In this document: positions 12,991 through 26,354 of the stretch, in pieces
Position numbering within the stretch: position 1 is the first letter of the stretch
How the letters are laid out: the number at the start of each line of letters is the position of its first letter
DNA from: Alitta virens
Taxonomy: Eukaryota > Annelida > Polychaeta > Phyllodocida > Nereididae
NCBI GenBank assembly: GCA_932294295.1
Contig: OW028579.1
Location: forward strand, 34,173,250-34,237,249
DNA length: 64,000 bases
Direction of reading: 5' to 3'
Made by a program: the position numbers and the translations under genes
Notes under the pieces: model-generated
What the model saw: the letters and a program-made list of their open reading frames with translations, nothing else
Told to the model about the DNA's origin: nothing
Database searches by the model: none

Positions 12991-13442
12991 GAATAAAAAA
13001 AAAAACAATGAATTTAACGGCTGTTGAGCCAATCAGACATGGCGATACATCAAAAGAAGTGCCTGCTGAACAGCGCGAAGGCTTTACAGCAACCTTTTTT
13101 AGACCCGCAACTTTTCTCAGTGTGATACATCTGTCTCTGCTCGGGACCCTCACAACGCACACTCAACGTGATTGCTGACCGAACAAATGAGTTCAATGTT
13201 CGCCACTCTGGATTGCTTTTGCAAAGAGCATATGATATCCTAGTTCTGGCGGTTTTGTATCCTTTGTATGATAATGATTTGTATTGAGGACCATAGTATG
13301 GTGGCCGAACAGGTCATCTCGTGGTTTTGTGGAGAGACAGTAACTTTCGTACCATGACAGTCCCAATTTCATACCATGAAAGTTTCCCATTTTCGCCCCA
13401 GAAAAGTACCAACTTTCGCCCGACAAAACTACCAACTTTTGC

Positions 13443-13738
13443 CCTATGGTAGCAGCTGAGTGGTCTAGTGGTAAGACGTTTGCCTGCTCCTCTGAAGGAC
13501 CCGGGTTTAATGCCCCTTCATGTGCAACATCTCAGCTGGATGTTGTTCAGATGAGAAGTTAAATTGGCGGTTCCTTGTACTCAGTGTCTATGCTGAGGCA
13601 AATAAAAGACCCCACCCATGAGCATGATGAGGTAAATGTGTAACATGGGTGGACTCCTCTCCCTCACCTCATCAATTAACCCTCAATAGCAGCAAGAACT
13701 TGCCTTAGATAGCTGCACTTTCCATATCTATCTACCTA
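13443..13738 (+). mobile_element. tRNA-derived SINE (SINE-1), near full length
   Basis: The A box lies in GAGTGGTCTAGTGGTAAGAC and the B box in CCGGGTTTAATGCC. The body has CTGAGGCAAATAAAAGACCC, GGTAAATGTGTAACATG and CTCATCAATTAACCCT, ending in a (CTAT)n-type tail. It is flanked on both sides by sequence with CCAACTTTCG-type motifs, suggesting insertion into another repeat. Confidence 0.85.
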
Positions 13739-14774
13739 CTAAAGTTCCGACCTTTCGATCAACGAAAGAACCAACTTTTGTTTGCTAAATCTAGAGTCAT
13801 AAGAACTACGCTATAGCAAAAAATTTGAGGTTATAGTCTAAGAGTGCGGAAAACAATCACAGGTGAATACCATGTGATACTGTAGTACCATATTATACTG
13901 CAAAGGTCACAGACCACAAGCACTTGAATTTATATTACATATAGTACAAGCTCACCATATATATATATATATACAATATATTATATAAGGAGAGACCCTG
14001 GCTTTGGCACAAAAATTAATTACAGTGCTCGTGTCACAGACAAATATTCATCATTAAACACAGAAATCGAGATTATCATTTGAAAAATCAATATATACAC
14101 ATTTCCAAATATACACAACTATATGCAGTTTAGAAATTGTAGGTAGGGTAAGCTAGCCGGCAATCTTGTGCCATCCCCTTCTCATTGAACGACTTCTGTC
14201 AGTGTTAGGCACAATATGGGTGGAAAAAGCCAGGCAAAATTATGCTGACCCTGGCATTTCCGAAGGAGTCTATTTTCACAGCACAAGATGGGGGTGAAGA
14301 AGTACCAGGCAACATTGCGCTGACCCTGGCATTCTTAGTTTGTTTCTTCTTTCCTTCTTGTATCGCTGTCAAGCACAATTCGGGAACAAAAATATGATGC
14401 AACATTGTGCCGACCCTGGCTTTTTCTTACAGGCAAGTAGTACTATGAGGAATGGTTGGTATGATGCCGGAGAGACCAGGTTATTCATAGGACTTAATTT
14501 AGGAAATTGCCTAGTGCATGTATCAATTTAGGTTCTTTGCATGATAATAGTACTTTAAATTTCTCTGTACTGTCTAGGTTGTGAAATGAGGTATTACATC
14601 ACTTGCTGTTGTTATTAGCTGTGATCATACTTGAGCGACAGGTTAGGATATTTCATCTATCTTTTTTGTGAGAGTGGATTCTAGACACACTAAGTTTGTT
14701 TCATTCTTTAAATAAACACAACCTCATCACCCGTTTTCCAAATTAACACTTAGTTTTTTTTTACAGGCAGAAAA

Positions 14775-17700
14775 ATGAGTTTCGTTCCCAATCCTGAGTT
14801 ATTGAGTCTTTTAACGTCTATGGGCTATTCAGCAGAGTTGGCCTCGAGGGTATGTATAAGTTACTAAAACATGATTGTCATTATGATCATTTATGAATGA
14901 TGATGAATGATGATGAACTATGTACGGCTTCATGAACTTTATCGCTCAAGGTACAGATTCTGATCGAGTGTTTGTGTCAGAAGTGTTATTATACCAAACA
15001 GTGAAACTACATAATATTTCATGACAATTTATGAATCACTATTGAAGACAGTTTATGGGCTATTATTTACCAACAGAGGGGGCTATCAGTAACTGCGCTC
15101 AAACAATTGTTGATGAGGTAATCATAAAATGAGGTCATTGAGTGAGTGCAGTTGATGACATCACATTGAGATTACGTCATTAAACAATAATTACCGATAG
15201 CTCCCTCTATTGTTAATTACTAGCCCATTTATTGTGTTACCTTTTCATAATGAATTACATGTATATGGGCTGTTTAATTTGATTAGTACATGTACACCAT
15301 TACTTAATTTCTTTATTGTTTTCTAGGCTCTACAAATGACCGGTAACAACAATGCCGAACTAGCAGCTGGCTGGATATGTGATCATCAGGTGAGGCAGAT
15401 TACATTGATTTGAAACAGATGTTAGATCGCACTTGTTGTTATGAAAATTTTGTCGTATTATGGATATTACTCACTCAAATTTAACTTTGAAATGCTTTCG
15501 ATAGCATGACAAAGTTTCAGAACATATTTTGGATTCTGCTTGTGTTAGCAAAGGTAAACATGGACATGTCGGTGAAGTGCGCATTATAACCAAGAAAATT
15601 ATCAATGTCAGCTTTTGTCTAGTGCTATAGATTGTAAATATTGGTTTAATTTATCCAGGACTCGGATGCAAGCGATGAAGACCCCACAGCAGAAGGATTT
15701 TTGGATCACAGTGACTTCTACAAAATGGTGCTCGTTGTCAACACATCACTCGGAATGGGAGTAGGAAAGGTCCACTGATGTTTAATAAATTATAATTCAG
15801 GAGCGGATCCAAGAAAATTTTCTGACGAATTAAAATGTATTGCAAGGACCCTTAAAATTTTAAATTAAAATCTACTAGGTCAAGAGGGTGGGATTTAATT
15901 AAACCCCCTGTTACTGAATTATTATCCACCATTTAAATTGCTGAATATGAATTTCTTTGATGCATTCAAATTTTATGAGGGTTGATTATGAACATTTTAT
16001 TAAGATGTTTTTTGGATCTGTAGTTTTAACTTATATACAACAAAAATTTCAGAGAAATACCTTTGAAGCTATTTTCCTTTATCTTCAAATTTCTTATATT
16101 TGAATACTTTAAATTAGGTTGTATCCTCTTGGACATGGACGATTTATCAGGAAATCCAATATAAACCTTTGACACGTCATATGATTGAATGCAACGGATG
16201 ACGTCGCAAACAAATTGCTACTTTTGCCCCCTCCCCTCTAAACTACACAAATGTTACAATAATTGTGCCAGAAGTAAAAAAATATGGTCAAAATCACAAT
16301 ATATTTTATAATAATGAACCAAATCACTACAATGTTACTACACCATTGGCACTATTTAAGTTAATATTATCCAATTCTTAATGCAGAATAATGCAGATTT
16401 AAATGCCAATTTATTTTTGTAATTACTCTTGATTTGGTTTGTAGGTTGGTGCCCAAACAGCGCATGCTGCTGTTGGCCTCTACAAGCAACTTTTCGATGA
16501 TCAGCACAAGTTTGGAGAAATGCTGTTAAGTTGGGAACAATTTGGGTAGGTGTGAAAGAAATGATAGTCATTATAAATTTAAGGAATCATGAATTAAATA
16601 TGATCTTTAGTAGTGTATGAGTTCTTTGGTAGTTCGTAAAATTATTGTCAAAAGTAAACATATTTTGTGCAATAGACCAAGTAGATTTTTTTTTGTGGAA
16701 GAAGTACGCTTCATATTGCAATGTGAATATCATTCAACATTGTGCTAATAACAATTGCATTTTCAACCTTTTACGGTGATCTGTCTGACTATTAAATGCA
16801 TGCCTGTCAATGATTGCTGGGTTGCAGTTACTGTCATAAGCAATTAAATGTCAATATTTCAAGCAAAAGTTTTTCTAATAGAAAAGTAATCAATCCTACG
16901 TTATGACTAAATTATTGATTTTCTTGGTTATGGTTACGGTGAACTAAAATGGGTTTCAGAATGGCCTATTCTTGTGATTTACAGTACATGTACTGATGAC
17001 AAAGTGTTGATCAACATACAATGTATATAGTAGATCAGAAATTTCCTCGGTTAAAAGCTACTGTAGCTTATGTTCTTTGTTTTATTGTCACCACCGACTG
17101 TAAATAAAGTTTTATCTTATCTTATCTTAGATATCCACTGATAATATGCTTCTTGTCCACAGGGAAACAAAAATTGTTTTGAAAGGAGAAAATGAGGATG
17201 CCTTGGCCGCCATGGCTGCAAGTGCCTGCTCACTTGATCTTCCTAATTATTTGGTGCAAGATGCTGGCCGAACCCAGGTAAGATGGTCGTTTTCAGGATT
17301 TCATTTGTACTTTAATTTGTGAAACATACTAGAAACATGCTTTTCTCAAAGTATGATATGGCCTTTTCTTTTTTTTCTTTTTCTTTTTTTAAACCAAAAA
17401 CAATGATAGAAGCCAACATAGTATATTAATGAATAGACACTGATTTATCATGAAGACAGCATAAACCACAAAGGAATAAATAAATTAAAACATAGCAATG
17501 AGGCCCTGCCCTCAAAAATTCTTTATTGTGTGACCAAGGTAATACCGCTGGTGCTGGAGTACATCAAACGGGGCGGGAGTTCTTATTAGATAGGCTTTTT
17601 GTTGTGGATCAATACTGCTAATTAGGCATAAAACTAGGTTACAGACACCCCACACACAGGCCTTATGCACTGTATCATAATTGACTAAATTAATTTTCTA

Positions 17701-18255
17701 ACAGGTGCCAACAATATATTATTATAATATTTGATAAACCACAAACAATGATGGTAGCAAGGATACAACAGAAAAACTGTGTAAAGCACTGCCAATTCCG
17801 CAAATGTGAAGACAAAATTTATCAAGCTGCACAGTATTGAAGAGGGAGGCATCATCAACCAAAACATAGAATACTGTTTAATGCATGAAAATGTGGAGTC
17901 TTTTGACGTGGACTTCGAGCTCAGAGCATTCCTCATTAGAGAACTGACTCTGTGTAAAGAGAACTTTATGACTCTGTCTGGTTTTACCATAAAAGACAGT
18001 CATAATATGGTTTCAAATATTTCAAATTACTGGCACTGTAATTCAAATACATTTATTAATCTGTAATAATCTACTTATTTGACTCTGTGTAACTATTACA
18101 CAAAATAAATACTACATATATTGGGTTCTACTTTTCTTGATGTAATTTTTGTACTGTTGTATTGACAGGTTGCGGAGGGATCGACTACTGTCTTGGCAAT
18201 CATCGGCAAGAATGATATGATAGACCAGGTAACTGGAACCCTCAGCTTGCTCTAG
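14775..18255 (+). CDS. Peptidyl-tRNA hydrolase, PTH2 family, with N-terminal UBA domain
   Basis: Exons: 14775-14849, 15327-15389, 15659-15769, 16445-16545, 17163-17277, 18169-18255; 183 aa. Residues 5-46 form a UBA-like domain (LLSLLTSMGYSAELA, then NNAELAAGWICDH). A short acidic linker follows, then the PTH2 fold from about 67: KMVLVVNTSLGMGVGKVGAQ, TAHAA (H90), LLSWEQFG, KIVLKGENEDAL, VQDAGRTQVAEGS (D150), VLAIIGKNDMIDQVTGTLSL. These match the conserved PTH2 (PTRH2/Bit1-like) motifs; the enzyme frees tRNA from peptidyl-tRNA that has dropped off the ribosome. Human PTRH2 has a membrane anchor instead of a UBA domain; UBA-PTH2 fusions are known in other eukaryotes. The donor of exon 3 (AAG|GTCCAC) is weak, but every alternative breaks the conserved GKVGAQ. 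No mitochondrial signal is seen, so it is probably cytosolic. Confidence 0.93.
15055..15228. mobile_element. Short MITE in PTH2 intron 1
   Basis: Terminal inverted repeats TGGGCTATTATTTACCAACA / TGTTAATTACTAGCCCA run about 35 bp into CTATCAGTAACTGCG. It is flanked by TTTA on both sides, a possible 4-bp (or TA/TTA) target duplication. A related partial copy lies at 39080-39150. Confidence 0.75.
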
Positions 18256-21200
18256 CTAATTGTAGTTAATTGTAACAAAGCTTGTCGAATCTTGTTCAGA
18301 TATTTCAGCAGAAGTGCTTTAAACCTAAATACTCAAGAGTTATCCATGAATTATGTGATGTTTGATGTTGAATTGTAAGGATCCACGTAATCTATGTTAC
18401 TGAATTCCTTGTGAGTTGGTTGTACTGGTACATATATATATGGCATTACAACAATTATTGGATGACTTTGTTGTAACAGTACAGGGTTTGTTTTGTCATT
18501 TCTTATGGAGAAGTGTTTCTTTCTCCAATGTAAGTTATGTCGAATGAAGTCCATGATATGCCATTTAGATGTGCTATATATGAGCACACGCTTATTGATC
18601 TTAAAGGCTTATGTATTATGTTATTTGAGCTCAATTATAGTATTTATTCATTATATAATAATGGGGCTTTGCTAGTCATTTTTCTGCTATTATACATAAT
18701 TTATTATGTAGCCATTTAATGTAGGCCTATAAAACTTTTCTATAAAGTAGCCAGCAATCCATTGGCTGTAAACATGTCGACAAATTTCGGCAATCCATGA
18801 GAAATCCCATTTATCAACTAATGTTTAATGTCAGTACTTGCCCAATTTATGTCTTTAATGTGACGTAAATTTAAACTCCATTCAATTACCAAGTGATTGT
18901 TTCAGTAGGTACTCGCTTTATCTGTATTTCTGTATTTTTGATGGTGAATCTATGGTATACTATACTAAGTCTGGTACTTGCATTGAGATATTGTTTATCA
19001 GTTTCTATGGATGTTCAAGAGGTCAGTATGGCATTTAACTAAAATTGTGGGTGTAATTTTCATGTGAATTCTGTCATTCCGAAGCACCTATTTTATATTT
19101 TATGATTTTAGAACATCAATTACGAAAATCACATTCCAAGGGGTTTTTGTGTATTTTAGTCATAATTCAAAGGAGATATCCACCTTTTGTGTTGTCTTTT
19201 CCCGCTATAAATGATGATACATTTATTATTCTAACTTATTTATATTATCAAAATAATTTTTTTCTATGGTGTTTCAAGTTTATAATGTGGAATTGTATGC
19301 ATTATATCTACTGATATTACTTTAAGCCAAAATGGGGAGAGGTAGTGCTAATGTAATCAGACACTGCCTGACCACAACCCCCATGGAGTTATATATGTGT
19401 GTAAGGTTACGTATGATGTTATACCATATTTGAATGTGCCACATATATGTCGGATGTTAATTATTGCCCATTGGGTAGTACAGCAAATTGTCGTAGACAT
19501 GTGCCTTGATATTATATTTGTTCTGCATGTAAGACCAAGGTGAAAAGCGAAGTATTTGTTAAATGTGATCTTTTGATTTCTTTTGCTTGCATTATCTCAT
19601 GATTTCCAGGCCATGCTGATATTATTTGGAGAAATGGGGATCTAGAAATCTCCTAGGGGGCTCTATTGTCTGAGAGCTTAGCCACAGAGTAGTACTAATC
19701 AGAGAAGTCACTGGCGAATGCAGGATGCACTACTGATTCTGGGAGGAAAGGTCACATTTAGCTAATTGTTAACAAAGTTTATGACGTCAAGAAACGAAAA
19801 TCACCAATAAATGGCAAAAATTGCTAAAATGATAGCTTTATTTATGATGGTAGAACAATCACTAAAGTTATTTTATACATAAAAGGAGTGAACAGAGAAC
19901 AATTACTAATAATTATATAACATCGTAGTTGGCTATTATGACATCATCATTAAATGCTGTTGTTGGCGATCTTGCTTGTGCCTTATTTCCCATGATTCGC
20001 TAAAGATTATAATGGAAAGTATTTGAGTGACTTCTCTAATTAGCTGCTCTGATTTTAGCTTACTTGACAGAGACATCTGGAAAAATACCAAATTCATGGT
20101 AATCTGTCATCAAAACTGTTCGTCAATGTTCTGTATGAAACGACGATAAAAGACGTTAAAAAATAAAAAATTTTGTTGAATTATATTTGGAAAAGAACAC
20201 GCGGTGAAAATTTTGACAACGTATATGATGCACGATTTCGAGTAAAAGGCAGCTTTACATGTTGCATCAGACCTTCATGATATCCAAATTTATTTTACAA
20301 GTTTGAAGTTCTCGCACAATTAAATTAACATTTGGTGTAGAGTGGTGGGGGTTTGGGGAAAGAAAAAGAAAAATTAAACTGCTCTTACCGTGAACAAGAA
20401 AACCGCTGTCATTATAGTTTGTGAAGTCATGCATTGCATTCAAGCATTTGATGTCATATGCTTGGAAACGAGGCTTGCTAAATATGGTCATAAATCTAGG
20501 TCCACCATACTGCACTTTTTCCATTTGTTGAATATGCAACTATTTTGGCATCGTACTAATGCCACAAACATGATGAAACTGCCACTTACATGGCATGTGA
20601 TTTTCATCCTAAACTGAATTCTATCTCACTTCCTGTAGTCCAGGGAGTTCCCACGAGATGACGCTAGTGTCGAGTCAATTGTACGCTCCCCTAGGATGGC
20701 ACTAAGCTGTGCTAGCCGAGGGGCTAAAAGTGTTGTTTTCTTCTTACCGTTGGTGTTTTTTCGCCACGGTTTCCCTTCCACATTGTTTATAAGTCCCTGT
20801 AAGCTGGGCATACACATCCAGAGAAAATGTAAGCTTTTTCTCTGGGACAGAATCCGTCGTTTTCTCGACGATTCTTTACCATTGCAAGCATGGCGGCGTC
20901 TCGCCCAATCGGGTTAATTTTCTGTTGATATACATTTTTTTATTGGACTTCGAAACTGCAATTTTAATTATCTGATTTTCATTTAATACTGCCACAAGCA
21001 TGATGAAATTACTAGATATATGGCATGTGATTTTCATTCTAAAAGTCAACTTGCGGTTGATATACATTTTTTTACTGGACCACAATTTGAATTGTATGTG
21101 ATTAAATGAATTAAAGTTTTTAATGAAAATCACAGTGATTTTCATTAAAAAAAACTTTTGGCATGGTACTACAGCCACAGACAAAATGATGCATACATTT

Positions 21201-21436
21201 TTTCCCAGGACCTTGAGGCTGCAACTTGAATTGCTTGTGATTTTCATTTTAAATATGCCACGTTTTTGGCATGTGAATTTTTTTTTGAACACTGAACTTT
21301 CAATTAAAAATAATCAAAATATTTTGGCATGGTACTGCAACCACAAACATGATGAATATGAGACTGCTACTTACATGGCATGTGACTTTCATTCCATATG
21401 ATTCTGCTTTAGAAAATGAGGGGTTTACATGGATTC
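18256..21436. other. Intergenic stretch with a four-copy dispersed repeat; no gene recognised
   Basis: At about 20535-20620, 20985-21040, 21160-21250 and 21320-21395 a unit recurs containing GGCATGGTACT, CCACAAACATGATGAA and ACATGGCATGTGATTTTCAT. Between copies, 20640-20930 is GC-richer and includes a 10-bp hairpin, CCAGAGAAAA/TTTTCTCTGG (20818-20845), and an ATGGCGGCG with no supporting donor. No exon with conserved protein similarity was recognised. A 3' end for the PTH2 transcript was not located. Confidence 0.5.
21113..21158. repeat. Near-perfect palindrome with 1-base loop
   Basis: The left arm AAAGTTTTTAATGAAAATC and its complement GATTTTCATTAAAA(AAA)ACTTT are centred on base 21134. 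The right arm has three extra A. It lies within the dispersed repeat of this region. Confidence 0.85.
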
Positions 21437-23149
21437 AAAATGTTTATTCTACTTTTATTTGTCACAAGAAAAAAAGGGTTCGCTAAGCCATCAAATTTTT
21501 ATTCCCCTTTTATTTGTCACAAGAGACAAGGGGTTCACTAAGCCATCCAATTTTTATTCCACTTTTATTTGTCACAAGAGACAAGTGGTTCACTAAGCCA
21601 TCAAATTTTTATTCCACTTTTATTTGTCACAAGAGACAAGGGGTTCGCTAAGCCATCACATTTTTATTCCCCTTTTATTTGTCACAAGAGACAAGTGGTT
21701 CACTAAGCCATCAAATTTTTATTCCACTTTTATTTGTCACAAGAGACAAGGGGTTCGCTAAGCCATCCAATTTTTATTCCACTTTTATTTGTCACAAGAG
21801 ACAAGTGGTTTACTAAGCCATCCAATTTTTATTCCCCTTTTATTTGTCACAAAAGACAAGGGGTTCGCTAAGTCATCAAATTTTTATTCCACTTTTATTT
21901 GTCACAAGAGACGAGGGGTTCGCTAAGCCATCCAGTTTTTATTCCACTTTTATTTGTCACAAGAAATAAGGGGTTCGCTAAGCCATCACATTTTTATTCC
22001 CCTTTTATTTGTCACAAGAGACAAGTAGTTCACTAAGCCATCAAATTTTTATTCCACTTTTATTTGTCACAAGAGACAAGGGGTTCGCTAAGCCATCCAA
22101 TTTTTATTCCACTTTTATTTGTCACAAGAGACAAGTGGTTTACTAAGCCATCCAATTTTTATTCCACTTTTATTTGTCACAAAAGACAAGGGGTTCGCTA
22201 AGTCATCAAATTTTTATTCCACTTTTATTTGTCACAAGAGACGAGGGGTTCGCTAAGCCATCCAGTTTTTATTCCACTTTTATTTGTCACAAGAAATAAG
22301 GGGTTCGCTAAGCCATCACATTTTTATTCCCCTTTTATTTGTCACAAGAGACAAGTGGTTCACTAAGCCATCCAATTTTTATTCCACTTTTATTTGTCAC
22401 AAGAGATGAGGGGTTCACTAAGCCATCAAATTTTTATTCCACTTTTATTTGTCACAAGAGAAATTTTTATTTCACTTTTATTTGTCACAAGAGACAAGGG
22501 GTTCGCTAAGCCTTTAAATTTTTATTCCACTTTTATTTGTCATAAGAGACAAGGGGTTCGCTAAGCCATCAAATTTTTATTCAACTTTTATTTGTCACAA
22601 GAGACAAGGGGTTTGCTAAGCCTTCAAATTTTTATTCCACTTTTATTTGTCACAAGAGACAATGGGTTCGATAATTCATCAAATTTGTATTCCACTTTTA
22701 TTTGTCACAATAGACAAGGGGTTCACTAAGCCATCCAATTTTTATTCCACTTTTATTTGTCACAAGAGAAATTTTTATTCCACTTTTATTTGTCACAAAA
22801 GACAAGGGGTTCGCTAAGTCATCAAATTTTTATTCCACTTTTATTTGTCACAAGAGACGAGGGGTTCGCTAAGCCATCCAGTTTTTATTCCACTTTTATT
22901 TGTCACAAGAAATAAGGGGTTCACTAAGCCATCAAATTTTTATTCCACTTTTATTTGTCACAAGAGACAAGGGGTTCGCTAAGCCATCAAATTTTTATTC
23001 CACTTTTATTTGTCACAAGAGACGAGGGGTTCGCTAAGCCATCAAATTTTTATTCCACTTTTATTTGTCACAAGAGACGGATTCGCTAAGCCATCAAATT
23101 TTTATTCCATTTTTATTTGTCACAAGATACGAGGGGTTCGCTAAGCCAT

Positions 23150-23330
23150 CGCTTATCTTGAGTCACCTCCTAATCAGCTAATGGTTCCCAAAAATAGGGA
23201 AAATGTCCCATGTCGACATTTAAGAAAAAATCTAATGTTACTTTTAAGGAGATAGAGTATTATTTAAGAGCTTCAGTGTCACTTCGTCATTGGTTAAGAG
23301 GAGCAATGTTGCACTGTCGATTTTTGTCAC
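23150..23330 (+). repeat. Spacer segment of the minisatellite, copy A
   Basis: About 175 bp unlike the monomer, from GCTTATCTTGAGTCACCTCC to GAGCAATGTTGCACTGTCG. Two further copies lie at 25315-25495 and 26355-26515. They punctuate the array, so each array block plus spacer is a super-repeat. Copies A and B are nearly identical; C has a deletion after CATGTGGACATCTAA. Confidence 0.95.
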
Positions 23331-25314
23331 AAGAGATAAGGGGTTCACTAAGCCATCAAATTTTTATTCCACTTTTATTTGTCACAAGAGACAAGGGGTT
23401 CGCTAAGCCATCAAATTTTTATTCCACTTTTATTTGTCACAAGAGACGGGTTCGCTAAGCCATCAAATTTTTATTCCCCTTTTATTTGTCACAAGAGACA
23501 AGGGGTTCACTAAGCCATCCAATTTTTATTCCACTTTTATTTGTCACAAGAGACAAGTGGTTCACTAAGCCATCAAATTTTTATTCCACTTTTATTTGTC
23601 ACAAGAGACAAGGGGTTCGCTAAGCCATCACATTTTTATTCCCCTTTTATTTGTCACAAGAGACAAGTGGTTCACTAAGCCATCAAATTTTTATTCCACT
23701 TTTATTTGTCACAAGAGACAAGGGGTTCGCTAAGCCATCCAATTTTTATTCCACTTTTATTTGTCACAAGAGACAAGTGGTTTACTAAGCCATCCAATTT
23801 TCATTCCACTTTTATTTGTCACAAAAGACAAGGGGTTCGCTAAGTCATCAAATTTTTATTCCACTTTTATTTGTCACAAGAGACGAGGGGTTCGCTAAGC
23901 CATCCAGTTTTTATTCCACTTTTATTTGTCACAAGAAATAAGGGGTTCGCTAAGCCATCACATTTTTATTCCCCTTTTATTTGTCACAAGAGACAAGTGG
24001 TTTACTAAGCCATCCAATTTTTATTCCACTTTTATTTGTCACAAGAGATGAGGGGTTCACTAAGCCATCAAATTTTTATTCCACTTTTATTTGTCACAAG
24101 AGAAATTTTTATTCCACTTTTATTTGTCACAAGAGACAAGGGGTTCGCTAAGCCATCAAATTTTTATTCAACTTTTATTTGTCACAAGAGACAAGGGGTT
24201 CGCTTAGCCTTCAAATTTTTATTCCACTTTTATTTGTCACAAGAGACAAGGGGTTCGCTAAGTCATCAAATTTGTATTCCACTTTTATTTGTCACAATAG
24301 ACAAGGGGTTCACTAAGCCATCCAATTTTTATTCCACTTTTATTTGTCACAAGAGAAATTTTTATTCCACTTTTTTTTGTCACAAAAGACAAGGGGTTCA
24401 CTAAGTCATCAAATTTTTATTCCACTTTTATTTGTCACAAGAGACGAGGGGTTCGCTAAGCCATCCAGTTTTTATTCCACTTTTATTTGTCACAAGAAAT
24501 AAGGGGTTCACTAAGCCATCAAATTTTTATTACACTTTTATTTGTCACAAGAGACAAGGGGTTCGCTAAGCCATCAAATTTTTATTCCACTTTTATTTGT
24601 CACAAGAGACGAGGGGTTCGCTAAGCCATCAAATTTTTATTCCACTTTTATTTGTCACAAGAGACGGATTCGCTAAGCCATCAAATTTTTATTCCATTTT
24701 TATTTGTCACAAGAGACAAGGGGTTCGCTAAGCCATCAAATTTTTATTCAACTTTTATTTGTCACAAGAGACAAGGGGTTCGCTTAGCCTTCAAATTTTT
24801 ATTCCACTTTTATTTGTCACAAGAGACAAGGGGTTCGCTAAGTCATCAAATTTGTATTCCACTTTTATTTGTCACAATAGACAAGGGGTTCACTAAGCCA
24901 TCCAATTTTTATTCCACTTTTATTTGTCACAAGAGAAATTTTTATTCCACTTTTTTTTGTCACAAAAGACAAGGGGTTCACTAAGTCATCAAATTTTTAT
25001 TCCACTTTTATTTGTCACAAGAGACGAGGGGTTCGCTAAGCCATCCAGTTTTTATTCCACTTTTATTTGTCACAAGAAATAAGGGGTTCACTAAGCCATC
25101 AAATTTTTATTACACTTTTATTTGTCACAAGAGACAAGGGGTTCGCTAAGCCATCAAATTTTTATTCCACTTTTATTTGTCACAAGAGACGAGGGGTTCG
25201 CTAAGCCATCAAATTTTTATTCCACTTTTATTTGTCACAAGAGACGGATTCGCTAAGCCATCAAATTTTTATTCCATTTTTATTTGTCACAAGATACGAG
25301 GGGTTCGCTAAGCC

Positions 25315-25495
25315 ATCGCTTATCTTGAGTCACCTCCTAATCAGCTAATGGTTCCCAAAAATAGGGAAAATGTCCCATGTCGACATTTAAGAAAAAATCT
25401 AATGTTACTTTTAAGGAGATAGAGTATTATTTAAGAGCTTCAGTGTCACTTCGTCATTGGTTAAGAGGAGCAATGTTGCACTGTCGATTTTTGTC
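25315..25495 (+). repeat. Spacer segment of the minisatellite, copy B
   Basis: Nearly identical to copy A (23150-23330) over its whole length, 2165 bp downstream of it. Confidence 0.95.
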
Positions 25496-26354
25496 ACAAG
25501 AGATAAGGGGTTCACTAAGCCATCAAATTTTTATTCCACTTTTATTTGTCATAAGAGACAAGGGGTTCGCTAAGCCATCAAATTTTTATTCCACTTTTAT
25601 TTGTCACAAGAGACAAGGGGTTCGCAAAGCCGTCAAATATTTATTCCACTTTTATTTGTCACAAGAGACAAGGGGTTCGCTAAGCCATCAAATTTGTATT
25701 CCACTTTTATTTGTCACAATAGACAAGGGGTTCGCTAAGCTATCAAATTTTTATCCCCTTTTTATTTGTCACAAGAGAAATTTTTATTCCACTTTTATTT
25801 GTCACAAGAGACAAGGGGTTTGCTAAGCCATCAAACTTTTATTCCACTTTTATTTGTCACAAGAGACGAGGGGTTCGCTAAGCCATCAAATGTTTATTCC
25901 ACTTTTATTTGTCACAAGAGACGATGGGTTCGCTAAGCCATCAAATTTTTATTCCACTTTTATTTGTCACAAGAGACGAGGGGTTCGCTAAGCCATCAAA
26001 TTTTTATTCCACTTTTATTTGTCACAAGAGAAATTTTATTCCACTTTTATTTGTCACAAGAGACAAGGGGTTCGCTAAGCCATCAAATTTTTATTCCACT
26101 TTTATTTGTCACAAGAGACAAGGGGTTCTCTAAGCCATCAAATGTTTTTTCCACTTTTAATTGTCACAAGAGACGAGGGGTTCGCTAAGCCATCAAATTT
26201 TTATTCCACTTTTATTTGTCACAAGAGACGAGGGGTTCGCTAAGCCATCAAATTTTTTTTCCACTTTTATTTGTCACAAGAGACGGATTCGCTAAGCCAT
26301 CAAATTTTTATTCCATTTTTTTTTGTCACAAGATACGAGGGGTTCGCTAAGCCA

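Noticed and set aside
17685..18066. Overlapping 101- and 86-codon frames in the last intron of the PTH2 gene
   Set aside because: No recognisable domain, no splice support, and they lie between validated exons of the PTH2 gene; possibly an unrecognised repeat.
20880..20930. ATGGCGGCGTCTCGCCC as a first coding exon
   Set aside because: Only about 11 codons before a stop, no donor in frame, and no downstream exon recognised.
24036..26188. Open frames with a SHQIFIPLLFVTRD-type repeat peptide
   Set aside because: A 55-bp period shifts frame each monomer and all three frames are open, so long frames follow automatically from the repeat. No start context, splice signal or conserved domain supports a gene.
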